DNA of 18,008 nucleotides from an uncultured Clostridia bacterium (GTDB taxonomy: Bacteria > Bacillota > Clostridia > Oscillospirales > Oscillospiraceae). Of this stretch, positions 1-7,645 are shown piece by piece (within the stretch, counting starts at the first letter, position 1; each line of letters starts with the position of its first letter). A model generated the notes under the pieces. The model was not told where the DNA came from, made no database searches, and was given only the letters and a program-made list of their open reading frames with translations. The stretch is taken from NCBI GenBank assembly GCA_947167725.1, contig CAMVJF010000011.1:1-18008 (forward strand). The letters are read 5' to 3'. The position numbers were made by a program, and so were the translations under genes.

Positions 1-59
<59 letters not shown>

Positions 60-71
<12 letters not shown>

Positions 72-88
72 CGTGTCCTCCATGTCAA
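60..88 (-). promoter_or_regulatory. Consensus-like sigma-70 promoter abutting the CTTG repeat
   Basis: Reading the minus strand, TTGACA (83-88) is a perfect -35 box. It is followed by exactly 17 nt and then TATGAT (60-65), one mismatch from the -10 consensus. Transcription would start about 7 nt further, at the edge of the CAAG array, so repeat-length changes would alter the extreme 5' end of the transcript. It overlaps the ribosome binding site and ATG at 69-81. If the promoter is real, that ATG would lie upstream of its start site and could only be used on read-through transcripts. Confidence 0.55.
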
Positions 89-126
89 CGGTTTTTTGTA
101 TTTTCCTTCTGTCGGCGGGCGGCCGC

Positions 127-1197
127 TCATTCGTTCCCCGTCAGGAACGCCAGCATCCTCTCGTAATACGACGCCATCAGCCGGAACGCATTTTCGTAGT
201 AGACCGTGTTCCCGACCGTCGTAAGATAGTCCTCGAGCTGCCGGAGCAGGAACTCGTTTCTGTCCGCGCCGACAAGCTGCGCGCCCTTTCTCAGCCACCT
301 GTTCTCGCTCTGCACCTCGTCGCTGTATGCCGGGAGCGCGGGCAGGCCCAGCGCCTCGTTCACGCCGCCGCCCCGGCCGTCCTCCTCGATGAGGACGCTC
401 CGCTGTCGGCGGCTGAGCCTGTAGATATGCGCGTGCACGCGGAAGCCGACGTGCAGATCGCACTCGTCATACACCGCGAAGGCCTCCGCGCTCGGCGTCA
501 GCTCGACGAGCTCCGCGAAGCCGAGCGCCTCGACGCTCCTGCGCTTGCTCTCATAGTCGGCGGTCTGCCTGCCCCGGTGCAGGACGTATTTGATCTGCGA
601 GGCCGGGAAGGCCCCGTGGAGATAGCGCAGCAGCGGCTCGACGAAGACCTCGTTGCGCCTGACCGCGGGGTCGGACACGCAGATCACCGGTCTCTCGCCG
701 TCGTACGGCCGAAGGCGAAGCTCATGCACGCGTTCGAGATCGTACCACGCGGGGCAGCCCGTCATGACCGCGCTTTCAAAGCCCGCGGCCCTCAGCGCCT
801 TGACAGAAAAGAGGTCCCGGCAGGAGAGCCCCCCGTTCCCGTCGATCTTCTCGAAAAGCCTGCGCGTATCCGGCTCGAAGGCGTAGCGGTAGGGGAGCAT
901 CTGGCTCCGGCTTGCGCCCTTCCAGCCGCCGCCGATGATCTTCAGCGGCGCTGTGATCCGGCACGCGGCTGCGACGTCGAAGTTCGCGCGGATATCCCGC
1001 TGATAGATCGGTCCGCCGGAGAACACGACCAGGTCGCAGGCGTTGATCTCCTCAAAATCCTCGGCAAGCCGTTTCCGGGAATACACCTTGACCTCCGCGC
1101 CGCCCGGAAATGTGTTTTCGAGCAGCGCCCGGCTCCGGGCCTCGATCAGCGAGTCCCCGGCGTTCCCGTAGGCTCCGGAAAGCAATGCGATCCTCAT
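127..1197 (-). CDS. Polysaccharide pyruvyl transferase family protein (WcaK-like)
   Basis: The 356-aa product has the family layout. There is an N-terminal nucleotide-binding-type start with a G-N-A-G-D-S loop (residues 11-16), an S-G-G segment near 60-62, an S-C-R-D motif at 125-128, and the hallmark G-F-R-V-H-A-H-I segment at 251-258. Members transfer a ketal pyruvate from phosphoenolpyruvate to a sugar, or are related GT-B-type enzymes of cell-surface polymer synthesis, acting in the cytoplasm. It starts 7 nt after the NeuB-like gene, with GAGG upstream of the ATG, so it is the sixth gene of the glycan operon. It may put an acidic pyruvate on the nonulosonate-containing repeat unit. The exact acceptor is unknown. 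Confidence 0.85.
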   Translation of the reverse strand: MRIALLSGAYGNAGDSLIEARSRALLENTFPGGAEVKVYSRKRLAEDFEEINACDLVVFSGGPIYQRDIRANFDVAAACRITAPLKIIGGGWKGASRSQMLPYRYAFEPDTRRLFEKIDGNGGLSCRDLFSVKALRAAGFESAVMTGCPAWYDLERVHELRLRPYDGERPVICVSDPAVRRNEVFVEPLLRYLHGAFPASQIKYVLHRGRQTADYESKRRSVEALGFAELVELTPSAEAFAVYDECDLHVGFRVHAHIYRLSRRQRSVLIEEDGRGGGVNEALGLPALPAYSDEVQSENRWLRKGAQLVGADRNEFLLRQLEDYLTTVGNTVYYENAFRLMASYYERMLAFLTGNE

Positions 1198-1204
1198 ACC
1201 GGCC

Positions 1205-2248
1205 TCAGATCATGTCCCAGGTGAGGATGGTATCCTCAGCCAGATCCCGGACGAGCTTCCTGCCGAGCACGATGTCGGTATATGCCGGGGAGATCCCCGT
1301 CCCGGGGCGCTTCGGCATCAGGTCTTCCTTATGAAGCGTCTCTCCGGCCTTCATGTCGCGCGTGAGGACGAGCGAGCGTCTGGCCTCTCTTCTCGGCACG
1401 CGCTCGCAGTCCAGCACCGTCTTTTCCCCGCTGCCGAGGACGGTGTCGATCCAGCGAAAGTTTGCGATCGCCCTGGCGAAATCCTCGGGCTCTCCCGCGT
1501 GATAATGGTCGTTGCCGGGCAGCGTCTTGTCCAGCGTGAAGTGCTTCTCGATGACCTCCGCGCCGAGCATGTAGGCCGCGGCGAGCGTCATCATCGTCTC
1601 GTCGGGCGCGACGTGGTCGCTGAAGCCGACCTTCAGCTCCGGGAAATCCCGCTTCAGCGTCTGGATGATGCGCAGATTGGCGTTCTCCGGCGCGGTCGGA
1701 TACGACAGCACGCAGTGCAGGAGCGTGAGATCCCGGCAGCCGGATTCCTTCAGCGCCCGCACGGCCTCGTCGACCTCAGAAAGATAGGCCGCCCCGACCG
1801 ACAGGACCACCGGCTTTCCCTTCGCGCCGATGTGGCGGATAAAGGGCAGGTTGGAGAGGTCGGACGAGCTGATCTTATAGAAGTCGACCAGCTCCTCGAG
1901 ATAATCCGCCGAGGCGTAGTCGAAGGGGGTGGAGGTGAAATCGAGCCCCTTGCCGTGCGTGTATTCGCTCAGCTCGCGATACTCCGCCTCGCCGAAGCTG
2001 TCGAATTTCAAAAACAGCTCGTACTGCGTTTTCGTGGGCTCCTTCGTCGTATCCCAATAGGCGGGGGAGTTTTTGGACACGATCGTGCCCGCCTTGTAGG
2101 ACTGGAATTTCGCGCAGTCGATCCCCGCCCCGGCGGCCTTGTCGATATACAGCTTGGCCGCCTCCAGCGGAGAAATGCCCATCACGCGGGCAGTGTCGTA
2201 ATAGTTCACGCCGATCTCGGCGATCACATAGGGTTTTGCGGCTCTCAT
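1205..2248 (-). CDS. NeuB/PseI-family nonulosonic acid synthase with SAF domain
   Basis: The 347-aa protein matches the length of sialic acid synthases. The TIM-barrel domain (about 5-275) shows E-I-G-V-N-Y (11-16), K-F-Q-S-Y-K (48-53), F-S-D-H (209-212) and E-K-H-F-T-L-D (234-240), the last followed by the N-D-H-Y-H-A metal/substrate segment. An antifreeze-like SAF domain follows (about 288-347, with K-R-P-G-T-G-I). The family condenses phosphoenolpyruvate with a 6-carbon N-acyl amino sugar to give a 9-carbon nonulosonic acid. A strong GGGAGG ribosome binding site precedes the ATG. The neighbouring cytidylyltransferase-PseG fusion points to a pseudaminic- or SpsE-type product rather than Neu5Ac, but the substrate cannot be assigned from sequence alone. 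Confidence 0.93.
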   Translation of the reverse strand: MRAAKPYVIAEIGVNYYDTARVMGISPLEAAKLYIDKAAGAGIDCAKFQSYKAGTIVSKNSPAYWDTTKEPTKTQYELFLKFDSFGEAEYRELSEYTHGKGLDFTSTPFDYASADYLEELVDFYKISSSDLSNLPFIRHIGAKGKPVVLSVGAAYLSEVDEAVRALKESGCRDLTLLHCVLSYPTAPENANLRIIQTLKRDFPELKVGFSDHVAPDETMMTLAAAYMLGAEVIEKHFTLDKTLPGNDHYHAGEPEDFARAIANFRWIDTVLGSGEKTVLDCERVPRREARRSLVLTRDMKAGETLHKEDLMPKRPGTGISPAYTDIVLGRKLVRDLAEDTILTWDMI

Positions 2249-2275
2249 GCCCTTTCCTCCCTTTTCGGACGCTTC

Positions 2276-2815
2276 TTAATGGAACTTTCCCTGTTCCTTC
2301 AGCTGATAAAAATGCTCTTTGTCCCGAAACTTGAATACCCTGGCCGGATGGCCGCCGGCAACGGCGCAGGCGGGGATCTCGCCGCAGACGACGCTTCCGG
2401 CCTGAATGACGGCGCCCTCACCGATGTGGCTGCCGCCCAGAACGATCACGCGGTCGCCCAGCCAGACGAAATCGTCGATGACGATGTCCCTGCAGATGTA
2501 GCTCGAGTCGTACGGGATCTCCGTTCCCTCATCGTAGTTGTGATTCTGGGTGATCAGGAGGCAGCCTCTGCCCGAGTGAAAGTATCGTCCGATGCGGACG
2601 GTGCCCCTCCCTTCGATCTCCATCCCGTTGAAGTTCACGTGATCGGAAAGATAGGTCTTGCCAGTCACGCGCGACCTGCCGTTCACCTTGAGATGCTCGC
2701 CGCAGGAGGCGGCCTGTTTTCTGACGGCGCGCGTATAGCGGGCGCTTTTCAGATCGCGTACGATCTTCCGCAGCTTTCCCCATACGCTGCCGAGTATTTT
2801 TCGTATCATGCTCAC
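2276..2815 (-). CDS. Left-handed beta-helix acyltransferase (WbbJ/NeuD-like), GTG start
   Basis: The 179-aa protein has a basic N-terminal helix (about 1-40). Hexapeptide-repeat coils follow (about 55-160), including I-G-R-Y-F, W-L-G-D-R-V and I-G-E-G-A-V-I-Q-A-G turns and the V-A-G-G-H-P-A-R end segment typical of the maltose/WbbJ acetyltransferase group. H and N residues in the Q-N-H-N-Y stretch fit the usual catalytic histidine. It probably acetylates a sugar hydroxyl or amino group of the glycan or its precursor. The start is taken as GTG at 2813-2815 because GGAGG lies 8 nt upstream; the ATG two codons later would be 14 nt away. It sits between the fusion gene and the NeuB-like gene, so a role in the nonulosonate pathway (PseH-like or O-acetylation) is inferred. 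Confidence 0.85.
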   Translation of the reverse strand: MSMIRKILGSVWGKLRKIVRDLKSARYTRAVRKQAASCGEHLKVNGRSRVTGKTYLSDHVNFNGMEIEGRGTVRIGRYFHSGRGCLLITQNHNYDEGTEIPYDSSYICRDIVIDDFVWLGDRVIVLGGSHIGEGAVIQAGSVVCGEIPACAVAGGHPARVFKFRDKEHFYQLKEQGKFH

Positions 2816-2852
2816 TTATCCGTCCTCCGCGCTCTCTCGATCTCTGCGCGCC

Positions 2853-4454
2853 TCACAGTTCGTTGATCAGATCCATCACGCGCTTCCGGCCGTTTTTCAG
2901 ATCGTGGCTCAGCAGCATCGTCTGGAAGCGGCGGCGGCTCTCTCCGCTCATTTTCAGATACATCCGCAGCGTCGCCTCGATGACCTCGTCCGTCGGGTCG
3001 AGCCCGAGGTAGGAAAAGCCGTTTTCTCCGCTGACGAAGCCGTGCTTCTCCTCGCGTTTGTTCTGCGACATGGCGATCGTCGGGATGCCCAGCATCGCGA
3101 CCTCATAGCCCGTCCGTCCGCGGGACGTGACGGCGACGTCGCAGTGCGACATCAGCTCGGGCATGTTCGACACGTCGTACAGCACGCGGATGTTCGGATA
3201 GTCGTTGTACGCCATGAGCGCGTCCACGTTCTGCTTCGCCCGCCCGAGGACCACGATGAATTCATACGCGGCGTACTCGTTCTTCGTGATGATGTTCAGC
3301 AGCCTGTCCGTGTAGTTCTTCGGGTCGGCTCCGCCGAAGCTGATCAGCACCCGCTCGACCCGCTCCCGGATCGGGATCGGCTCGTAGAGCAGGAAGGTCT
3401 TGCCGCAGATATAGTACTGCTCTCCCGCCCGCACCCGGGGGGAGGGCTGCTCCTGGAACAGCGCGTTGAAGACCAGATCCGCCTTGAGGGCCCCTTCTCC
3501 GTCGTCCTCGAAATTTACGATCTTCGCATGCGGCAGGGCCGCCCGCAGCACGGTCATATAGTCGGCGGAGGTCGAGAGGATGTCGTTGATAAAGACCGTG
3601 TACTGCTTTTCCCTGCAGCGTGCGAAGAGCTCCCCGACCCCGTCGACCGGGAGCAGCGTATGCGTCGTCCGGCCGAACACCCTCGGATCGGTCTGGTTGA
3701 GGTCGTAATAGATATCCGGCTTGACGAAGAACTCGTCCGCGAGCTCCAGCGCCCGGTAGACGTGCCCCATGCCTCTCGAGTTGCTGCCGTTGACGTAGAT
3801 GGCCACCGACTGGGGAGAGAGCGCGGCGGCCACGCTGCGCAGATCCTCGAAGCTGTCGACGTCCTGCGCCTCGTTCTCCGGGATCTCATAGACGTCGACC
3901 TTTTCTCCGATGCGGGTCTGCGGCGTCACGACGGAGGCCCTGGAAATGACAAAGGCGCCCGTCTCCAGCCAGCAGGGCGGCAGATACTGCCGGTTCAGCC
4001 GCTCGGCGTAGTTCGGGACCTTTTTCCCGTCCCTCTCGCCCCAGGACAGATGCGGCTTGTTGATCGCGCTGATCACGGTGTCGAGGTCCTGCGCGATCGC
4101 GTATTCGATGGCCGCGTCCAGCGTCTCCGTGCGCAGCGTCGGGGAGGTGGGCTGCATCGTGACGACATAGTCCCAGTCCGCGTCCCGCGGCACGGCGTCG
4201 GCGATGACCGCGTCCAGCGTGACGGCGTCGCCGCAGAGCGCCGCGTCGCGCCGTTTGACCGCCGCGCCCATCTGTTCGGCGATGATGCGGACCTCCGGCG
4301 AGTCGGTCGTCACGACGACGTCCGTGATGTATTTCGAGCGCTGTGCGTTCCGGATCGCGTAATAGACGAGCGGATGCCCGCCGATGATCCGGATATTCTT
4401 GTTGGGGATCCCCTTCGACCCGGCCCTCGCCGGGATGACCGCAAGGATCTTCAT
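2853..4454 (-). CDS. Fusion: CMP-nonulosonate cytidylyltransferase + PseG/SpsG-like UDP-sugar hydrolase
   Basis: The product has 533 aa and two domains. Residues 1 to about 212 form a NeuA/PseF/SpsF-type cytidylyltransferase: I-P-A-R-A-G-S-K-G-I-P-N-K-N (7-20) binds CTP and Q-P-T-S-P is at 101-105. Residues about 216-533 form a GT-B-like PseG/SpsG domain: S-R-G-M-G-H-V-Y-R (226-234) carries the histidine used by PseG, F-G-G-A-D-P is at 373-378, and the nucleotide-binding segment lies at about 438-462. In pseudaminate synthesis PseG removes UDP from the hexose before condensation by PseI, and PseF then activates the product with CTP. One polypeptide therefore covers the step before and the step after the NeuB-like enzyme. 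It overlaps the flippase stop by 4 nt (ATGA), implying coupled translation. Confidence 0.9.
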   Translation of the reverse strand: MKILAVIPARAGSKGIPNKNIRIIGGHPLVYYAIRNAQRSKYITDVVVTTDSPEVRIIAEQMGAAVKRRDAALCGDAVTLDAVIADAVPRDADWDYVVTMQPTSPTLRTETLDAAIEYAIAQDLDTVISAINKPHLSWGERDGKKVPNYAERLNRQYLPPCWLETGAFVISRASVVTPQTRIGEKVDVYEIPENEAQDVDSFEDLRSVAAALSPQSVAIYVNGSNSRGMGHVYRALELADEFFVKPDIYYDLNQTDPRVFGRTTHTLLPVDGVGELFARCREKQYTVFINDILSTSADYMTVLRAALPHAKIVNFEDDGEGALKADLVFNALFQEQPSPRVRAGEQYYICGKTFLLYEPIPIRERVERVLISFGGADPKNYTDRLLNIITKNEYAAYEFIVVLGRAKQNVDALMAYNDYPNIRVLYDVSNMPELMSHCDVAVTSRGRTGYEVAMLGIPTIAMSQNKREEKHGFVSGENGFSYLGLDPTDEVIEATLRMYLKMSGESRRRFQTMLLSHDLKNGRKRVMDLINEL

Positions 4455-5926
4455 GTCTTTTCCCCTTTCCGAAGAAGCATGTCAGGGAGCGATCTCACCT
4501 TGGCGAGCAGAGGCTTGAGGTCCCTGCTGCGGATAAACTGCGCGATCTCCCTCCGCATCCAGACGGCGGCGCCCGCCGCGAGCGCGAAGAGAAGGCCGAT
4601 GATCGAATAGCGCACGATGCTGTTCAGATAGAGCAGCTGCACCGCGAGCATGAGGACCACGAACACGGCCAGGAAGGACAGATTGAAGCGGGTATCGTAC
4701 CAGTCGAGCTTCCCGAGCCGCCGCACGAACAGGAAGTGGACGCCGAACATGACCGCGTAGCCCGCCAGCGTCGTATAGGCCGCGGCCACATAGCCGAACA
4801 GGGGGATGAAGATCAGATTGAGCACGATGTTCAATACCGCGGCGATCGTGGTGCCGATGGCGATGTATTTTTGTTTTTTGCTGAAGGTCTCGATGTTCAC
4901 ATACAGCGAGTACACGAACTGGAACACATAGGCCACCATCACGGGCGGGATGACCGCGAGTCCGGCCAGATAGCCGCGGCCGCCCATCAGCAGCAGGATG
5001 TCCGGCGCGATCATCAAAAAGCAGAACACGACGAAGCCGAAGAACAGCAGATAGGGGCGGGAGGCCTTTTTCAGCGCCGCGTAATCCTGCCGGTCCATCT
5101 GCTCATAGGCCCAGGGCGACCAGGCCGTGTTCATCGAGGTCCACAGGATCGAGACGATCATCGAGCAGGAGTAGGCCACGCTGTAGAGCGCGTTCGCCTC
5201 CTTGCCGCACATCCTGGTGATCATGATCCGGTCGCTCGAGACCAGCAGCCGTCCGGACAGCACGTGCAGGATCAGCGGCAGCGAGATCATCAGCGCGTAT
5301 TTCCAGTATCCCGTGTCGACGCGCCGGCCGCGCAGCAGGAAGATCGCGTAGATGACCATGTGCAGCAGGATCGAGATCGTATAGGTGCCGATCAGCCGGC
5401 CGGACAGCTTGTTTTGAAAGAAGATCACGCAGAGGATGCCGCTGACCGCGCACAGCACCGAGCTGCCGAGTGAGAGCGAGACCGAGAGCTTGTAGCGGTA
5501 TTCCAGCCGGTTTTTGATCTGCAGCATCTGCATCGCGGGGGAAAACATCGGGATCAGAAAGAGGAGGAAGAATTCCAGCTCGTTGAGACTCAGCAGCCGC
5601 TGCAGTCCGCCCTTGAACGGCAGGGACAGCAGGAAGAACGCCATGGTCGTGAGCGAGCCCAGGACCAGGACGGACGAGATGTATTCGTTCAGCTTCTCCT
5701 TGAATTCAAACTTGGCCAGCGTCACGGAGGTGTGGAGGTCCAGCGTGAAGACGCTGGCCAGGATCGTCGCCCATGAGGCGAAGTTGGCGTAGTCGCCGAT
5801 ATCGCTCTTCGCCATCAGCCGCGTGAAGATCGGCATGGTGATAAAGCCGATCCCCTTCAGCATGAAGTTCGCGACGGTATACCACACCCCGGATTTTAAT
5901 GCTTTTTTAGCAGATGAGCTTTCCAT
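4451..5926 (-). CDS. Wzx-type oligosaccharide flippase (MATE/PST superfamily)
   Basis: This is a 491-aa integral membrane protein with roughly 12-14 hydrophobic segments along its whole length. The N-terminal K-S-G-V-W-Y-T-V-A-N-F stretch and the loop around residues 205-260 (including S-S-D-R-I-M-I-T) resemble Polysacc_synt family exporters. These proteins flip undecaprenyl-linked oligosaccharide units across the cytoplasmic membrane. The ATG lies one base beyond the stop codon of the preceding transferase, with GGAAGG upstream, and the stop overlaps the next gene by 4 nt. Position in the operon supports export of the nonulosonate-containing unit. A polymerase (Wzy) is not visible in the window. 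Confidence 0.92.
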   Translation of the reverse strand: MESSSAKKALKSGVWYTVANFMLKGIGFITMPIFTRLMAKSDIGDYANFASWATILASVFTLDLHTSVTLAKFEFKEKLNEYISSVLVLGSLTTMAFFLLSLPFKGGLQRLLSLNELEFFLLFLIPMFSPAMQMLQIKNRLEYRYKLSVSLSLGSSVLCAVSGILCVIFFQNKLSGRLIGTYTISILLHMVIYAIFLLRGRRVDTGYWKYALMISLPLILHVLSGRLLVSSDRIMITRMCGKEANALYSVAYSCSMIVSILWTSMNTAWSPWAYEQMDRQDYAALKKASRPYLLFFGFVVFCFLMIAPDILLLMGGRGYLAGLAVIPPVMVAYVFQFVYSLYVNIETFSKKQKYIAIGTTIAAVLNIVLNLIFIPLFGYVAAAYTTLAGYAVMFGVHFLFVRRLGKLDWYDTRFNLSFLAVFVVLMLAVQLLYLNSIVRYSIIGLLFALAAGAAVWMRREIAQFIRSRDLKPLLAKVRSLPDMLLRKGEKT

Positions 5927-5927
5927 T

Positions 5928-7370
5928 TCATCCTTCCTCGGGAGCAGCCTTGCACCTGATCTGCGGATCGATCCTGCGAATCTCCGCGACGATGTTTTCC
6001 AGCGCGTTTGTCTTCCAGAATTCGCCCGCGTCCCGCATGTCTCCCGGGGCGGCGATCGCGTCCGGCACGTCCTCCGCGCGCGTGATATAGCTTGCGAAGC
6101 CCGCGTCGACGAGCGGCTGCATCACCTCGTAGTGCCCGACCTTCAGGAGCAGCGTCCTCAGTCCGAAAGCAAGTCCCTCATAGACGGCGGTCGAATACAC
6201 GCCGATCTGCATATCGCTCTCGGCGAAGCAGCGATAGATGCTCTCGCCGTTCCCGTCGATCACCTCGATGCCCGGCGCGCACAGCGCGGGGCAGCTCGTT
6301 TTCCAGCTCCCGGTCTCCGCCGGGTGCAGCTTGAAGAGGATGCGGTACCCGCTCTCCGGCAGCAGGGCGCGCAGCGCCGCCGCCAGCTCCGCGAGATACG
6401 CTCCGACCGTGATCTGCGAGATGAAGAGGATCGTGTACCTCGCGTCGCCGCGCGGTTTGCCCCGATAGCTCGCGACCTGCTTTTCGAAATACGGATAGCC
6501 CACGGAAATGAGCGCGCTCTCGTCGATCGGAAGGCGGAGCCTGCTCTTCCAGAAATCGGAGAAGAGGAACATCATGTCCGGGAACTGCTTGATCCGCACG
6601 CCCTCGGCGTAGCGATAGGCGATATGCTCCTCATGGATCGTGCCGTGCTGCAGCTCGACGACCGGGATGCCCAGCTCCTTCGCCGTTTCGACGAAGAGCA
6701 TTTTGCTGCTGGCGTAGGAAACGACCACGACGGCCAGCCGGGGGGAGAGCCTCCTGAGCAGTCTGCGGAGGGCGCGTTTCTCACCGGGAATGATCTCGGC
6801 GTACTCCCTCATGCGCTCGATCAGCGCGTCCTCACGGAAGCTGCAGCCGTAAAACTCTTTCATCTCCCGGAGCGCCGGCGTCACCGCGGCGCGGATCTCT
6901 TCCCGGATCGCCCTGTGTCTCTTCGGCCGGAGGCGCACAAAGAGCTTCCTCCGGAGCGCGGCGATCTTCTGGATCCGGTCATAATAGAGGAGATTCGGCG
7001 TGTTCGTCGGTCCGAGATGCCGGCCGTGAAACGCTTTCTCGAGCGTGGCCGTGTGCTCGAAGCGCCGGCTCAGCTCGTCGGTATAGACGCACTCGAAGTA
7101 TTCGCCGCATTTCAGCCTCCGCTCGTGGTCGAAAAAGAGGATGTCCGTCCTCCCCCGCACGCGCAGCGGGCGCAGGAGATACCCGAGCTTTTCCCAAAAG
7201 CCCGGGGCGCGCTCCGCGGAGGGCGCGGCCTTTCCCAGCCCGAGCTTTTCCGCGCAGATGATATGGTTCCACAGCTCGAAGCGCAGGTATGGCCAGTAAT
7301 TGCATCCGTTTGCCTCGGCGTGATACAGATCGTATTTCTTTTCGATCTCCAAAAACTTCTCTGAATCCAT
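5928..7370 (-). CDS. GT-B-like surface polysaccharide transferase (capsule-synthase / polysialyltransferase-like)
   Basis: The 480-aa protein is cytoplasmic, with no clear membrane segment. Its C-terminal half has GT-B landmarks also seen in capsule synthesis, CDP-glycerol transferase-like and sialyltransferase-like proteins: L-Q-H-G (240-243), G-Y-P-Y-F (291-295), K-L-H-P-A-E (347-352) and a Y-S-T-A-V-Y-E-G-L-A-F-G segment (392-403) that would bind the nucleotide sugar. The start at 7370 was chosen over an in-frame upstream ATG because homology-like sequence begins there and the upstream part is a GC-rich leader; the ribosome binding site (GTGGATGG) is weak. As first gene of the operon that makes an activated nonulosonate, it may transfer that sugar, but donor and acceptor are inferred only. 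Confidence 0.75.
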   Translation of the reverse strand: MDSEKFLEIEKKYDLYHAEANGCNYWPYLRFELWNHIICAEKLGLGKAAPSAERAPGFWEKLGYLLRPLRVRGRTDILFFDHERRLKCGEYFECVYTDELSRRFEHTATLEKAFHGRHLGPTNTPNLLYYDRIQKIAALRRKLFVRLRPKRHRAIREEIRAAVTPALREMKEFYGCSFREDALIERMREYAEIIPGEKRALRRLLRRLSPRLAVVVVSYASSKMLFVETAKELGIPVVELQHGTIHEEHIAYRYAEGVRIKQFPDMMFLFSDFWKSRLRLPIDESALISVGYPYFEKQVASYRGKPRGDARYTILFISQITVGAYLAELAAALRALLPESGYRILFKLHPAETGSWKTSCPALCAPGIEVIDGNGESIYRCFAESDMQIGVYSTAVYEGLAFGLRTLLLKVGHYEVMQPLVDAGFASYITRAEDVPDAIAAPGDMRDAGEFWKTNALENIVAEIRRIDPQIRCKAAPEEG

Positions 7371-7531
7371 AAGCCATCCACTTTCAAATACGCAGCGCCT
7401 GCGCCTCTCGAAAGAAGAAAGCGCCCTCCCCGCGGATCGTGGGTTTGGCGCTTCGTTCGCGCGCCGGAGCGGCGGGCCGTACCGGCCGTCCGGAGCAAGA
7501 CCTCGAAAGAGGCAAAACAAACCCGATAATT
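7371..7531 (-). promoter_or_regulatory. GC-rich structured 5' leader of the glycan operon
   Basis: About 160 nt separate the predicted transcription start (near 7531) from the first start codon. The minus strand contains several short complementary stretches, including a CCTC-TTTC-GAGG mini-hairpin near 7505-7516 and a GGCCG-GTA-CGGCC stem near 7480-7492. I do not recognise a known riboswitch or T-box. The length, the weak ribosome binding site and the base pairing make post-transcriptional control possible but unproven. Confidence 0.35.
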
Positions 7532-7537
7532 CATGGC

Positions 7538-7566
7538 ATTATACCATAAATGCGGGAAATTGGCAA
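7538..7566 (-). promoter_or_regulatory. Sigma-70-type promoter of the surface-glycan operon
   Basis: On the minus strand TTGCCA (7561-7566) and a perfect TATAAT (7538-7543) are separated by exactly 17 nt. The short AT-rich patch stands out in GC-rich surroundings. It lies about 170 nt upstream of the first glycan gene and downstream of the ZIP gene, so the glycan operon has its own promoter. Confidence 0.8.
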
Positions 7567-7610
7567 ATAGAATAATCTCCCCCGCGGCGGGCGCACGGGC
7601 GGAAACGCGG

Positions 7611-7640
7611 GCAGACGGCGGGGTTTCCCCCGCCGTCTGC
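7611..7640 (-). terminator. Hairpin 3' of the ZIP gene (probable terminator without U-tract)
   Basis: A perfect 13-bp GC-rich inverted repeat (7611-7623 and 7628-7640) encloses a 4-nt loop that reads GAAA, a GNRA tetraloop, in minus-strand RNA. It begins 5 nt after the ZIP stop codon. No clear run of U follows, so it could be an RNA-stabilising 3' end or a rho-assisted terminator rather than a textbook intrinsic one. Confidence 0.55.
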
Positions 7641-7645
7641 GCAGA

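Noticed and set aside
2808..4610. Plus-strand open frame of 600 codons opposite the cytidylyltransferase fusion
   Set aside because: Antisense shadow. All recognisable motifs are on the minus strand.
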